Origin: Spisula solida
Lineage: Eukaryota > Mollusca > Bivalvia > Venerida > Mactridae
Reading direction: 5' to 3'
NCBI GenBank assembly: GCA_947247005.1
Contig: OX365945.1
Coordinates: forward strand, 36,448,551 to 36,512,550
DNA: 64,000 nt
Below the pieces are notes generated by a model. That model was not told where the DNA came from and searched no databases. It saw only the letters and a program-made list of their open reading frames with translations. The position numbers and the translations under genes are program-made. Positions 1 to 13,100 of this stretch are shown here, piece after piece; the first letter of the stretch is position 1, and the number at the start of each line of letters is the position of its first letter.

Positions 1-340
1 ATGGCTGCCTTTTTTGTGTCCAAACATTTAGGAAATAGCCCTCCCCATACAAAAGATTGGTTGCGTGCAACCATGGAAGACTGATCATTAATAGTTATTT
101 TCTTTTCTAGACAGGGGCCTACGCTAGTTTTTGGAATATTTTTAAACATCATTAAAAAATAATAAAAAAATTATGAGCTGCCGAATATTGCATTTTAAAA
201 TTTTTTTGTTATTCTATTGGCAGCCATTTTCTAGTATCTTTGCTTCAGTGCGGGATTTTAACACAAATTTTTAGATCCATTAGTGAATTCAAACTCTGAC
301 CAAATCACGTGACATGACTGTGTTATCGTAAACCGGATCT

Positions 341-367
341 TATCCGTTGGGCAAAGCCCAACGGATA
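341..367. repeat. Perfect 12-bp stem, 3-nt loop palindrome
   Basis: The arms tatccgttgggc and gcccaacggata pair perfectly around AAA. It is probably the core of a small dispersed inverted-repeat element, since weaker complementarity (cggat/gtccg) continues outward. There is no T-run, so nothing suggests a terminator. Confidence 0.6.
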
Positions 368-966
368 GTCCGCTATAAATATTATATGGAACAAGGGAGT
401 CATAATATGCAATTAAGTGTCTTGAAAATTGGTTTGTTATAACAATTTGTTGATAAATTTCGTATGTCAAATTATCGTGCATATAGTTTTCCCAATTTGA
501 AAGCTACCGGCCTATTGCGCTTATTTTTTTCTCACAATTTTGAGATTTTCATGCTTAATTTTATACACATCAGCTGTTGAATTATGCAGATAGAAGGTCG
601 AGGATCCTGTCAATTCTCTGTCAAATGAAGTCGGTACATCATTTGCTCGCAGGAACTATTTGACTTGTATATCGTGGATACCATCAGGAATGATAACATT
701 GTGTTGAGAATGATTAATCAACAACGACAACAACAACAAGGTCGCTTTCAAGTTGAGAGGTTGTTTGATTTCATTGTACTATATTGAAGGAACAGTTCTA
801 CAGTCCAACTGCAACCAGTGGTCAGGGCACTGGAAATAGCAGATTAAAGACTTATCAGTGTACCCTGAAACTCAGAGCTTAGTCTAGCATACATTGGGTA
901 TATAAAAGAATGAAGGAGTTTATTCATTGAGCTAGGGTCTGGTACCTGAATCATTTTGTATCCACA

Positions 967-1048
967 CATCATTCTGTCATCATTCTGTCATCATATTGTC
1001 ATCATTCTGTCCTCATTCTGTCATCATTCTGTCATTATTCTGTCATCT
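967..1048. repeat. 11-bp tandem repeat (tcattctgtca), about 7-8 copies
   Basis: Short minisatellite with slight variants (catattgtcat, cctcattctgt). Confidence 0.8.
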
Positions 1049-1496
1049 AACTTGTGATCAATCCTCAGAATAATTGGGTCCTTCAAATTACTCTGATGAA
1101 ATATAAAAGTCCATTATAATGTACAGTTTTCACTTCAATGAGTTAACTTCTCATAATGTTGAAGGTGGTATTTAATTGAGGTGTTGCTGTGTATGTAGAT
1201 TCACCAAATCAAAGATATTGTCAGTGTATGCACACAGATTTGCATCTATAACATATAAACCATTTAAACTGGGTGTAAATTTTAGCCTGAAGTCATTGTG
1301 ATTAAATAATGGTTTATATATATATCATATAAGTAAATATTTGCCAGGATGTAAGAGAACCTGTTTATGTTGCTCAATGAAAGGTTTATTATAATGGTAT
1401 AAACATGTGGAATACAATGTGTGCTAATTGTAAGGATAATATTGGGACTGTGGCTATTGTATTCTATTTGTTTTATGGTTTAATCTTCCAAAAAAT

Positions 1497-1850
1497 GTAA
1501 CAAGGGAACTAACTGTAGTTTGCCATTTGTTTTGGGGAATTTAATTGTCTCCCTTTGCAAGTCTGCTGTTGATAATTTTAGAATTGAGTTCTACCAGCCA
1601 TTATAGTCTTTGTTAATTTCATTGCAAGGGAATTATCTCTAGTTTAGCTAATTGTTTAAAAAACGTAATAGCCTCCCTTTGCAAGTTGTACTGTTATATT
1701 TTCAGAATTAAGCTCTTTTCAAATTGCATTACCAGTTATTATGTTACGCCTTGTAACAAGAATGGTTTTTCTTTGCTAATTTCATGACAAGGGAACTAAG
1801 TCAACTTTGGCTAATTGCTTTGAAAATGTAATTATCTCCCTTTGCAATCT
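1497..1850. repeat. Diverged tandem repeat, three copies
   Basis: The pattern 'caagggaact…tttgctaattg…gtaatt…tctccctttgcaa' recurs starting near 1500, 1625 and 1789. The copies are strongly diverged, so this is an old duplication. Confidence 0.55.
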
Positions 1851-2180
1851 TTCGAATTGCATTACCAGTTGTTGCATCATGTCTTGCAAGTTGTAACAAA
1901 AATAGTCAGTCTTTGTTATTTTACATCTCCATGTCGTTCATCATGAACACACGGGTCTCAAACCTCTAATATCTAACGAGTTAACAATAAAATACGTAAC
2001 AAAAATACCATTTAAACTTTAATTTCAATTCTTTGTTCACATTTCTGTAAAGTTTAGCTTGTACAAAACTATTGAAATTATGCCAAAATTATTACTCATC
2101 AAAGGTCATTCATTGCCATTGCGCTTAAAATGATTGACTTTTTTAGAACCTTGTTGTATTTCCGACAATAAAAAGCGTTC

Positions 2181-2450
2181 ACATGGTATATCACATGATA
2201 TATCACATGGTATATCACATGGTATATCACATGGTATATCACACGTTATATCACATGGTATATCACATGGTATATCACATGGTATATCACATGGTATATC
2301 ACATGGTATATCACATGGTATATCACATGGTATATCACATGGTATATCACATGGTATATCACATGGTATATCACAAGTTATATCACATGGTATATCACAT
2401 GGTATATCACATGATATATCACACGTTATATCACACGTTATATCACATGG
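2181..2450. repeat. 12-bp minisatellite (acatggtatatc), about 22 copies
   Basis: Near-perfect array with scattered variants (acacgttatatc, acatgatatatc, acaagttatatc). The 12-bp period leaves all frames free of stops, which explains long but meaningless open frames through it. Confidence 0.95.
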
Positions 2451-2710
2451 TTCACATGCCTGTCCATGCAGCTGGCAATGTGGGCACTTGCTACATAGAT
2501 TTTATTTTGAAAGTATATTCATACTCTACATTTTGATGAATTTATTAAAAGGACATTCAAACAGCTTAGGAATCTACATAAAACCTAGCAGGACAAACAA
2601 GTTGTTGTATAAATGCCCCCTTTTGTTTATTAATTTCTATAACAAGACATCCATTCTAAACAAACTACATTTGTACAAAATATGATGCCATCATACGCAC
2701 CTATATTATA

Positions 2711-3361
2711 CAGTCAACTCTCGTTATCTCGAACTCGCTTATATCAAATTTTCCGTTATGTCGAAGTTTTTTTCAAGTCCCGATTTTTCTCCTTCTTTGT
2801 CTTTATGAAATCTCGAGACCCATCTCGAAGTTTCGGCTCGAATTCGGCCCGAATTTTTCGTTATGTCGAATTATTTTTTGGTCCCGATTAACCAATTTGC
2901 ACTTTAAATCTATTGTTCATCTCGAAGTCGGGTCGAAGTCTGATCGTATTCGACTAGCGTCGAATGTTTTTCACACTTCGCCAGTCTGAAATCTTCGATT
3001 TACCTGTAATTTTCGCACCTTCCATTGTTGAACAAATGTATGTTTGCAACAATTTGCGCAAACATGTCATAAAGCTTCGGGTTACGTACTAACATCAATA
3101 AACATGTCATCTCGAACAATTGTTTGTAAAAATAATAATTAAAATAAAATGCATTTTCTCGAGGAGGAATACATGTACATAAATATCACAACAAGCAATT
3201 CTCAAGAATATGTCGTTCTTACGACCGTAACAATATGGCGGCGTAAAATGACAGAAACTGGAAAACTTGCAACTTAGATGCCGAAAAATCTATCTCGAAT
3301 TTTCATTATGTCGAAGTAATTTCCACGGTCCCGTGAAATTCGAGATAACGAGAGTTGACTG
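2711..3361. mobile_element. Non-autonomous pogo/Tigger-like MITE
   Basis: Terminal inverted repeats of about 23 bp, beginning CAGTCAACTCTCGTTATCTC at 2711 and ending as its reverse complement at 3361, are flanked by TA on both sides. CAGT-type termini with a TA target duplication are characteristic of pogo/Tigger elements of the Tc1/mariner superfamily. Subterminal motifs (ttatgtcgaa, gtcccga) recur near both ends. The 651 bp contain no transposase frame, so this is a deletion derivative or MITE. Confidence 0.8.
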
Positions 3362-3387
3362 TATATGGTAAATAGCTGTTTATGAAA

Positions 3388-3798
3388 GGGTGGAAAATAG
3401 GTGCAGTTTGAGATAAGGTACATAGATGATATAAGGGTGGAAAATAGGTGCAGTTTGAGATAAGGTACATAGATGATATATGGGTGGAAAATAGGTGCAG
3501 TTTGAGATAAGGTACATAGATGATATATGGGTAGAAAATAGGTGCAGTTTGAGATAAGGTACATAGATGATATATGGGTGGAAAATAGGTGCAGTTTGAG
3601 ATAAGGTACATAGATGATATATGGGTGGAAAATAGGTGCAGTTTGAGATAAGGTACATAGATGATATATGGGTAGAAAATAGGTGCAGTTTGAGATAAGG
3701 TATATAGATGATATATGGGTGGAAAATAGGTGCAGTTTGAGATAAGGTACATAGATGATATATGGGTGGAAAATAGGTGCAGTTTGAGATAAGGTACA
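3388..3798. repeat. 47-bp minisatellite, about 9 copies
   Basis: The unit contains 'ggtggaaaataggtgcagtt' and 'gataaggtacatagatgata'. The array begins about 25 bp after the right end of the MITE and ends about 160 bp before the first recognised formin exon. Copies are nearly identical, implying recent expansion. Confidence 0.95.
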
Positions 3799-3959
3799 TG
3801 TGTACAGACTTGACTATAAAGTATCTGTTTGTGCCAGATTGTGCCAGGCTGACATAAAAGCATGCTTTTCTTGGAATATCCATGTTTGTTGTTTTGTTAT
3901 GTCTTGTGAATATTTGTTTAAACATTTGTTTATCATAATTTTGTTGTCTCATATTTCAG

Positions 3960-4129
3960 GGCAGATGTTGTTGAACTGGTTGAGTGGTTCTATAGATAAG
4001 TCCCATTACCTACGCCTTGTGATGACCAAACATGATATCAATGTAATAGCATGTCAGGTATGCACATGTCTTATAGCTGCTGGTGTGATGAAACAACTTG
4101 AGGGGAAAGATCAAGAGAACGTCTTCAAG
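3960..4129 (+). CDS. FMN: Formin exon 1 of the window (internal exon, N-terminal region)
   Basis: The acceptor atatttcag precedes 3960 and the donor gtatga follows 4129. The exon opens with two bases that finish a split codon, so an upstream exon ending in phase 1 must exist. It ends in phase 0. It encodes 56 residues including [20 protein letters not shown] and [17 protein letters not shown], an amphipathic helical stretch that I cannot assign to a named domain. The in-frame ATG at 3965 is probably internal. Confidence 0.75.
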
Positions 4130-7100
4130 GTATGAACATTGCATAGTCTGTTAGTTTGTACTAACTATATTTTTGTTGATTGTGAAACAGATTCTACAAC
4201 TCATATTAATCACCCTCTACACCTCCTTTTTGATGGTATCCATTGTCACAAAGTGACAGGGTGAGCTTTTTGATCACTCTTCGTCCGTTCGAAAATGGGT
4301 CATGTGGGGCCAAAAACTAGTTCACTAGGTCAAATCTTAGAAAAAGCTTGTGAACACATTAGAGGACACAATTATGGCCCAATCTTCATGAAACTTAGTC
4401 AGAATGCTTGTCTCTATGAAATCTAGGCCAAGTTTGAAACTGGGTCATCTTGGGTCAAAAACTAGGTCACAAGGTCAAGTAATAAAAAAGCTTGCAACAG
4501 AGGCTGAAATTTCCTGAATCTTATTCATAAAATATAAATGACTACTTAGGGGCCATAGGGGCTTGCATGCACTTCTATGACAGGTGAGCGACCTAGGGCC
4601 CTTTGGGCCCTCTTGTTTAGAATTTTTTACAACTTTGGTATTTTTAGTTACGGCCTGGGATTGATCCAGAGACCCCTCACACTCTAAGTGGACACTCTAC
4701 CACTAGGCTATCAAAGCAAACAGTTTGCTAACGTTTTTACCTGAGGAAATATCCTACTTACATATTAAATAGCACATTGTTTAATTAATAAAATAAGCAG
4801 TATCATTATTGCATTACACTGTCATTTTAGAATGTTGAAAACTTGTAACATAATTTTAATATGATTACTCTCATAGCTTCTTCATTCAAAGTTTAGCATT
4901 CTTACAGTTTATTATTTGCTTTCAATGGATTATGGAGATTTTTCAGTGAAATAAACAGTGAAAATAACAGTGAAATTACCACTTTGTTATTTTCACTGTT
5001 TTAGAAGCTGGTTCCAGTATCATGCAGAAAAAGAAACGTAACGTCAACGGCGCCGGGCTTTAAAATATGCGTTACGTCATCATGACGTCATAATTATCAC
5101 GTCGTGACGTTCTAATTTCGACGTGATTTTTCCAATTAAGCCAATTACGGCACATATTTAAGAGGAATTGAGGCATATAATAAACAGAAAATTTGTTGAT
5201 TTTTGGTGAAAGATCAATTTTATTTCACTCGTGATCACAGAAAATTACATTTTCACTCGTGGCTACGCCACTCGTGAAAATATTGATTTTCTGTGATCAC
5301 TCGGTGAAATAAAATTCGATCTTACACTAAAATCAACAAATATCCTCTATATAGTTGGTTCAGGATGATACGTTTTATATTGTGACAGGTAGTGTGAGTA
5401 AGGAGTGTCACTATAACATTGTATGTGCTGAAGGGTTACATGATGTGTTCTCTTATCCTCATCCCTCAAAGCTGTGTTGTTTTCATGCCTAGTGTATTGG
5501 GTTGTTTGTCCAGTGCCCCTGCTTTGAACCAGGAAGTCAAGTCTTGGAATTGGTAGTCAAGATAGTAAGACTCATCCCCCATGTAATCTTAGTGTATAAT
5601 TTATTATCTAAAGAACTTCTAAACTATAGTTAGCAGGTTTTAAGGACATTTTGACTTTGTGTTCCCTTCTCAGATGATAGAACAGTGTACAATTGTTATC
5701 ACTCAGGTCACAAGTATCTCTGAATGTATTTTAGCTATGGCCTTTCAAATTTACTGATGTCTTTATCAGCATGCGAAGATGTGCACGTGAGGTTTTGTTC
5801 TTGCTAGTAATGAGTTTCTGCAGAGTTGTTGCCCTTGTTTGAAAGATTGGAATTACAAATTTACTCAAGTTTGAATATCATTGTGTTTGTGTTTTATATG
5901 TATTCACCAACTGACCTCAAAACTTGGTAATACGACATGGTAATATTAACGATTTTCACAAAATTACCAAAATTGCTGACATTTGCCCTGGTGTTAATTT
6001 TTGGACTACCAAGAATGCAATAATGGTAAGGTGACTATTGCCAAAAAAGTCCTCTATTTTAGGAGTAGGTAGGACCCGTCTGTTAACAAGACATGTTATA
6101 TACCTAAATTTTCGGGAAAGTCTGTAGTATCTGAGACTGCCGGCATAAATTAAAAGTCCTTAATATTTCCACACACAAAATATCTGAAAGTCATAATTTG
6201 CTAAATTTTTGACCCGGAGAACTATTAAATTTTACAGTAATACAAAAAAGTAATAATGTTTGGTTTGATGATGTGATTCATCTAGTGCTGGTGTTTGTTG
6301 TTACCTTTTATTGATTAATCATCCCAACTTATTGCTACCAGGTATATTATACTAATGACAGCTTGCCTAAGCCACCTAGTGCTCTGTTGTTTCCCATAGC
6401 TGTATCTAAATGATGATCTATCACTGATTATCCCTGTACATAAACAGATGCCTAGTGTAGCTTTATGTTGTTTTAATGCTTTCAAAGTTATCTGTGACCG
6501 TTATTCCTGCATTTTAGAAATATAGCAAACATCTATTTGTTTTAAATAAGGAGTAGTTTTGTGCTATAAAATAATAATGATGTCATGCTTTCCATTTCGA
6601 ATATTGGTAAGATTGATTTTGTTATAAATAAATGTTTAAAAATGATCATAATTTTGTTCATAGGACTAATGTGTTATCTATATAACTTTATAATTATAGA
6701 TATTGTCATCATGTTGATTAAGATACAGTTGATTGGCTATATGTCAGCAGTTGTAGTGCATTTATTATGTCCATTTGAATTTGCTATGTATAGGTTAGAG
6801 TTTGTGATGATTTTTTCATGGATTTTAACCTAAAGGAACAGAGTGACTGTGGTTATAAATCCTTGAAGAAAACCGCTTCACAAATTCTAACTGACTTAGT
6901 GTTTGCTTCACCCACAATAGTTGAAACCAAAGAAACACCAGGTTCAAAAATATGTGCCTCTACATTGTTCTGTACATAAACAAATTGCGCGAGAAAATCA
7001 CGTATAATGGTCAAATGGACGATACCATTTAATGAGGAATGTCCTTCAATAAATCGTACGTATTATGAATTGTTGGTTTTCGGATACCACCCGTTTATAT

Positions 7101-10100
7101 TTTTCCATGGTTAGAACTGCACGCTTTCCCTTGCACAGGCTTCACGAAGAGGCACGGTCTATTTGCACATGCGCAGTGGCTTCAAATTACTTCTTGGTAA
7201 AGACGCATTATTTTGAAAAATAGAACGTTCCTCAGGCATTAGACGACGGAAATCAAGCCTGCTGATTGGTCGACAAAGTCAAGCAAACACTAAGTTCAGT
7301 TGTGGGTTATCATTCATGATTACCTCCCTTATGGTTAATTATGCACAAAATTCAAAGTCCACAGTGTGTCATTCATTGAGGGTGTGTATATAGGCTTGCT
7401 TGAAGTATCCATGTTTGAGTGAAATGGATGGTTTGTTCTACCATGTCTGACTCTTGTGTGGGTAGCTAGGCACTGCCACTGTTTCAGTGTGGCTTTGGAT
7501 TGTCTGAGCGCTACAATTTGTAATGGTTTAGTAGAAGTAGATTTGATGTTGTATGGGTATTTGCTATGTCTTGGTGGGTGTATTATAGTTCAGAAGAAGT
7601 AGATTTGATGTTGTATGGGTATTTGCTATGTCTTGGTGGGTGTATTATAGTTCAGTAGAAGTAGATTTGATGTTGTATGGGTATTTGCTATGTCTTGGTG
7701 GGTGTATTATAGTTCAGTAGAAGTAGATTTGATGTTGTATGGGTATTTGCTATGTCTTGGTGGGTGTAATGGTTCAGAAGAAGTAGATTTGATGTTGTAT
7801 GGGTATTTGCTATGTCTTGGTGGGTGTAATGGTTCAGAAGAAGTAGATTTGATGTTGTATGGGTATTTGCTATGTCTTGGTGGGTGTAATGGTTTAGTAG
7901 AAGTGGATTTGATGTTGTATGGGTATTTGCTATGTCTTGGTGGGTGTATTATGGTTCAGTAGAAGTAGATTTGATGTTGTATGGGTATTTGCTATGTCTT
8001 GGTGGGTGTATTATGGTTCAGTAGAAGTAGATTTGATGTTGTATGGGTATTTGCTATGTCTTGGTGGGTGTATTATGGTTCAGTAGAAGTAGATTTGATG
8101 TTGTATGGGTATTTGCTTTGTCTTGGTGGGTGTGTAATGGTTCAGAAGAAGTAGATTTGATGTTTTATAGAGTGTTGCTGTGTCTTGGTGGGTGTGTAAT
8201 GGTTCAGTAGAAGTAGATTTGATGTTGTATAGAGTGTTGCTGTGTCTTGGTGGGTGTGTAATGGTTCAGAAGAAGTAGATTTGATGTTTTATAGAGTGTT
8301 GCTATGTCTTGCTGGGTGTAATGGTTCAGTAGAAGTAGATTTGATGTTGTATGGGTATTTGCTATGTCTTGGTGGGTGTATTATAGTTCAGTAGAAGTAG
8401 ATTTGATGTTGTATGGGTATTTGCTATGTCTTGGTGGGTGTAATGGTTCAGTAGAAGTAGATTTGATGTTGTATAGATTGTTGCTATATCTTGGTGGGTG
8501 TATTATAGTTCAGAAGAAGTAGATTTGATGTTGTATGGGTTTTTGCTATGTTTTGGTGGGATTGCCTTATAATGTCCAGTTGTTTCATTATATACCGCTA
8601 TTCAACAAATACCTTCTTAATTTAATTGATCGTTTGAGACTTTTGTCTTCTATTTGTTGATATTGACCAGTCAATATATCATTGCCCATTTAAACCTGTT
8701 TGTTTCCAAAACTATTCAGAAAAGTCAGTGATCAGCAATAATTACTAAATATTTTTAATACAAATTTTCGGATAAAATGATAGTTTGTATTGGTCACACT
8801 TGGCCAGTATGGTCAGCTATTGATATGGATCATGTCCAACCATAACTAAATGACACATTATCAATTCACAATAGCCTTTAAATTGACCTTTTGACATAAA
8901 TGGGAATTTTATCAATAATATATAATTGTCGTATAATCATGTTTTATGCCTGTGGGGGTCGATTGATTGATAACAGTTTATTGAGAGGCATATTTTCTGT
9001 TTCATTTACCTCTCTGAATGTTTATTTATATGTGGTATTGCAAGTTCACCATGTTTTTCATGACCCTACAAGTTTATAAGCTGATCTACGTGTATTTGTA
9101 GCCTATAGTTCTATATCTTAACATTGCCTTTGTGTGAGTCACTGTATCAAAATGAAATCATCCGAAATCCAAATCAAAGAATCAAATCTTAATTTACTCT
9201 GAACTGAATAGTTGATATTAACTTATTCATCTGGATGACACAATGTTTGAGTTGATACAGCTCTTGACTACTGATCACCTGCTTCAATTCTCATTTGTCA
9301 GTTCAGTAACACTTTCAGTATTAAAAGCACCCAACTAGAGATGGTTGTACACTGGGCACATTATAGAATCAAGGAGTTATAATATAGCATATTGCCACCA
9401 GATTCCTTGCATCACAAACCTACATGTATCTTACCTCAACATCAAGGGTCATTGGTCAATCTGGCAAGGAAAAACCAAAGGACCACTGTCTCAGTTGAAT
9501 GCAAACAATCCTAAAGCAACCTTTTTTCTTCCTTCCGTATTTTGGTGTTTTTGTTCGATACTACTACATTGCGTGAAACCATACAATAATGGATATTTTG
9601 TGGATATTTTACTATTTGTTACCTTGTAATGTTATGTGAATTAGATGTTATTGTCTTGCTATAGTACCTGGCAAGTCTTTGAGCATACTGTATGGCTAAA
9701 TATGGATACAGGTATATTGATTAAATATACCGATACATGTGTTTATATGAGTGTTGTTATATCAGATGCTGTCTATAATATTATGTTACATCTGAGCATT
9801 GCTATATAGTTGGTTCTACTAGCTTGGGGTTTATAATGATTTTGTTCATGTTTATAAATCAGAATAAAAATCTCGTAAAATGTGAATGGAATGAAAATTC
9901 TCATACTATTTTATAGTATTTTAAGGAGTATTAATGCTTCCCTAATTGTGTATTATGTCTATAAGTGTTGATAGGTAAGTTGGCTGCTTTGTGTGTGTGG
10001 TGTTTTCTAGTCAGTTTGTAGGTACTTGTTGTAGGTAGGCAGATCATTGGTAGAAAGAAAAGCAACTCTAAAAATGAAATTTATAAAAATATCTTTGTTC

Positions 10101-13100
10101 GAACAAGGACATTTACCTTAGCTGACAATGTCGTGAATTTAAATGCTATATTTTCCCTGAAAGTCAAAGGTCAGTGAGCATGGGTGCACAATCTGGCCAC
10201 ACACTTACCACTGTCCAAGTCAAACAACAAACTTAGTGATATTCAGGATTTCTCAGTTGTGAACATAACCAGTTGTTATATATTAAGTGTTTGACACCAG
10301 TTGTTGATACATTATGGAAGTTAATGGATGTAAGATTGTGTGGGTGTGGCTGAGAGATCGTCATTAAGCATTGATCGGTCATTGTCACATTGTAACCATC
10401 ATGATATCAGGTGCTTTCACATGAGAGTAGCTTTCATGGTTTGATATATGAGGACTGTAGAAACCTCTGTTATAAGACTGAAGTCTCAGTTACAAGGTTC
10501 TGTAGTTAGTGAAGTGACAAGGTTCTGTAGTTAGTGAAGTGACAAGGTTCTGTAGTTAGTGAAGTGACAAGGTTCTGTAGTTAGTGAAGTTACAAGGTTC
10601 TGTAGTTAGTGAAGTTACAAGGTTCTGTAGTTAGTGAAGTTACAAGGTTCTGTAGTTAGTGAAGTTACAAGGTTCTGTAGTTAGTGAAGTTACAAGGTTC
10701 TGTAGTTAGTGAATGATAACTGAGGTGAATAATGCTATATAGAGTGGTCTTAGTATTGAGCTGGTCTTTCAATGAGTGTTCATTCAGGTCTCGTGACAAT
10801 GACACCGTTTGGTGACCCTAGCAAAATGTCATAGTAACAAACATGTTAGTATTCAGAATTAACTGTATATTGTATGTTAATGGTAGGGTGTTTATGTTGA
10901 AGTGGTGTATAAGTGAGGGGTTAACTGTATGTTTACTGTATTATATATTTCAGACTGATTGTATGTATTACTGGACACATACACAACAACACTCACCTAA
11001 CGTAAACCAAGATGTAAACAAACTACAGCCTATGTGGCCACCAACACAGGAACAAACTGAAGATAACAGACCAGGATTGAAATATACAGAAGCAGGTAAT
11101 ATTGTACATTACAACCTCTCCATAGTAACCCTCTGTACTACAACAACCTCTCTGTAACAACAGTTTCATTGATATTTACTCTAAATGTAACCTCTGTAGA
11201 ACAACAACCTCTACGATGACCCATATTTGCAGTTCCCAAAGGCTGTTGCTCTACAGAGCTTGTACTGTACATTGATTTTCTTAACTTATTGTCTACTTAT
11301 TCTGTGAACCAAGAGTTCAAATCCTCATCAGTGTCTGTTGACAATAACTGTTATTCCCCATAATGTTTCCAATCAAAATCTAATACTTTTCTAACAATCC
11401 TGTTAAAACGTAACATTTCTTAGTATGAATCCTGATGGTTCTTCGACCATAGCACACCTGAGAAACATGTGTAAGCTTCAAAGTTGTAATAAAGTAATAT
11501 TTTCCATCTAAATATGCTCATGCTATAATATTGTTGAGAAACGACATGTTTCATTATACCTTAATACGGGCAGGACATACCATCCTAACACTTCACAATC
11601 ACTTTTCTCATCTTTATGATGAAGGATGTTTTGTCAAAAACAACAAGACTTTACAATACAGATGAAAGCCGAATGATTGTCGACTCTCTGATACAAAGGA
11701 ACAGACAGACTTTATTCTTTCCTGTCGAGAAAGGCTTCATTCTTGTTATTCTACTGTAACTGAATATTCAGTTAATAAATAATTAGCCGTAAAGATAATT
11801 GTGTATGTTATGCTGAAATTACATATATTATGAGTGGTTGATTTGTCATTGTGACTTATTTGTCTCCTAACTTGATGTGTAAGCAGAATGATAGAAAATT
11901 ACCCCTAATGACATATATGGTATTTGTGTTGGAAGGTCTATGTACTAGCATTGTTACATAGTTACATAGTGTGTCATGTTAACTTGGTTATATGTGTATT
12001 GTATATATGTGTGCTTGTTGTTTGTTCATTAAATAATGTCTTGGAATGATAATCAACGTGCATCTCGACCGATACATTTGGAAATAGATTTTCATGTTGG
12101 TAAGTGACCTTGGGTATACTTATGTGGTAGTGACAGGTAGGGACCTACTGGTGGCCCTTTTGGTTAGGGAATATACCATTGTCTTGTATCTGTCTTTAGG
12201 GATTACTCCAGAATGAACTATTTAGCTTGACTATTGGATGAATATGGAGGGCTATATATACTCTCCGAGGGCGGTGCAAACCCCCTCACGCACCCTCCCC
12301 CTATGTGCATTTTTAATAACTTTTCACCATGCCATGTTTCAAATCCTAGATGGATATGTAATTACAGTATGTGACACTATTATTAATATTGCAAAGTTCT
12401 CATTTATTATGAAATAAAAAAAATGTCAGATCTTTTATGTATCAGCTGTTTTGATTTCCAAGATAAAAAGTTCCTTGAAAGTGAAGGTTTGAATGTTGTA
12501 CCTAAAATGTTTACCTCATGTTTCCTTGAATGAATGAGATGTGTACGAAAAAAGCTATCAGTGGGATTATAAGAAAAACATAAAGATAAACCCTACAGGT
12601 CATTATATTGCTGAGTAACCAACTTATGTCGTATCTACATGAATATATTACCCAAACATGGAATAATCACGCAACTTTAATGGCCTAAAAGTTGCCATAA
12701 ACGCTGTATATAACTGGATAAGGCAAAGTTTAAGTATTTCTATTTATTGATGTATTTGCATTTTTATCATAAATTTAAATTATTGTGTGATTATTTGAAC
12801 GATGTTGGCACTTTGGTAAAGATATGAATGGAAATGTTAAGTGATCTTAAGTCTTATATATGTCAATACTGAATAGTTTGTGTCAATATAGTCATCTTGA
12901 ATCAATCGTGAATTTTTGCCACAAATTTATCACTCCTTATGTTTAATTCATCCTGCCTAATATGAAATATAGGTCAATTACTTTTAATTGGATTTTAATT
13001 GATACATGAAAAAAATTTAATTCGTTAATTATGTAGGAATGCCTGAAGATGGATTGTGACACAACACTGACAGTGACAATTGTTTGAAGTTAAATCTAGG

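Larger units (their letters stand above)
1..2180. other. 5' flank or upstream intron, no gene recognised
   Basis: AT-rich sequence lying in a formin intron or upstream of the window's first recognised exon, since that exon opens in mid-codon and needs an earlier exon. A 27-codon ATG frame at the very start has no support. Apart from the small repeats listed separately I see no exon with credible splice sites. A weak remnant of the SINE-B body ('ggataccatcaggaatga') is visible near 676. Confidence 0.5.

Noticed and set aside
1..84. 27-codon ATG frame at the window start
   Set aside because: Too short, no splice signal or recognised family. It cannot be judged at the window edge.
2134..3952. 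Repetitive open frames of 110-190 codons on both strands
   Set aside because: They follow the 12-bp and 47-bp minisatellites and parts of a MITE; no protein family is recognisable.
4630..4716. tRNA gene on the minus strand
   Set aside because: It has A- and B-box-like sequence, but no complete acceptor and anticodon stems can be drawn, and it is attached to a repeated SINE body.
9951..9976. Another possible first exon (ATGTCTATAAGTGTTGATAG before gtaagt)
   Set aside because: It would leave phase 2, which does not fit exon 10954 (phase 0) or exon 21328 (phase 1).
12000..12035. TATA box for alternative first exon a
   Set aside because: The 'tatatatg' sequence is too common in this AT-rich intron to be called without 5'-end data.
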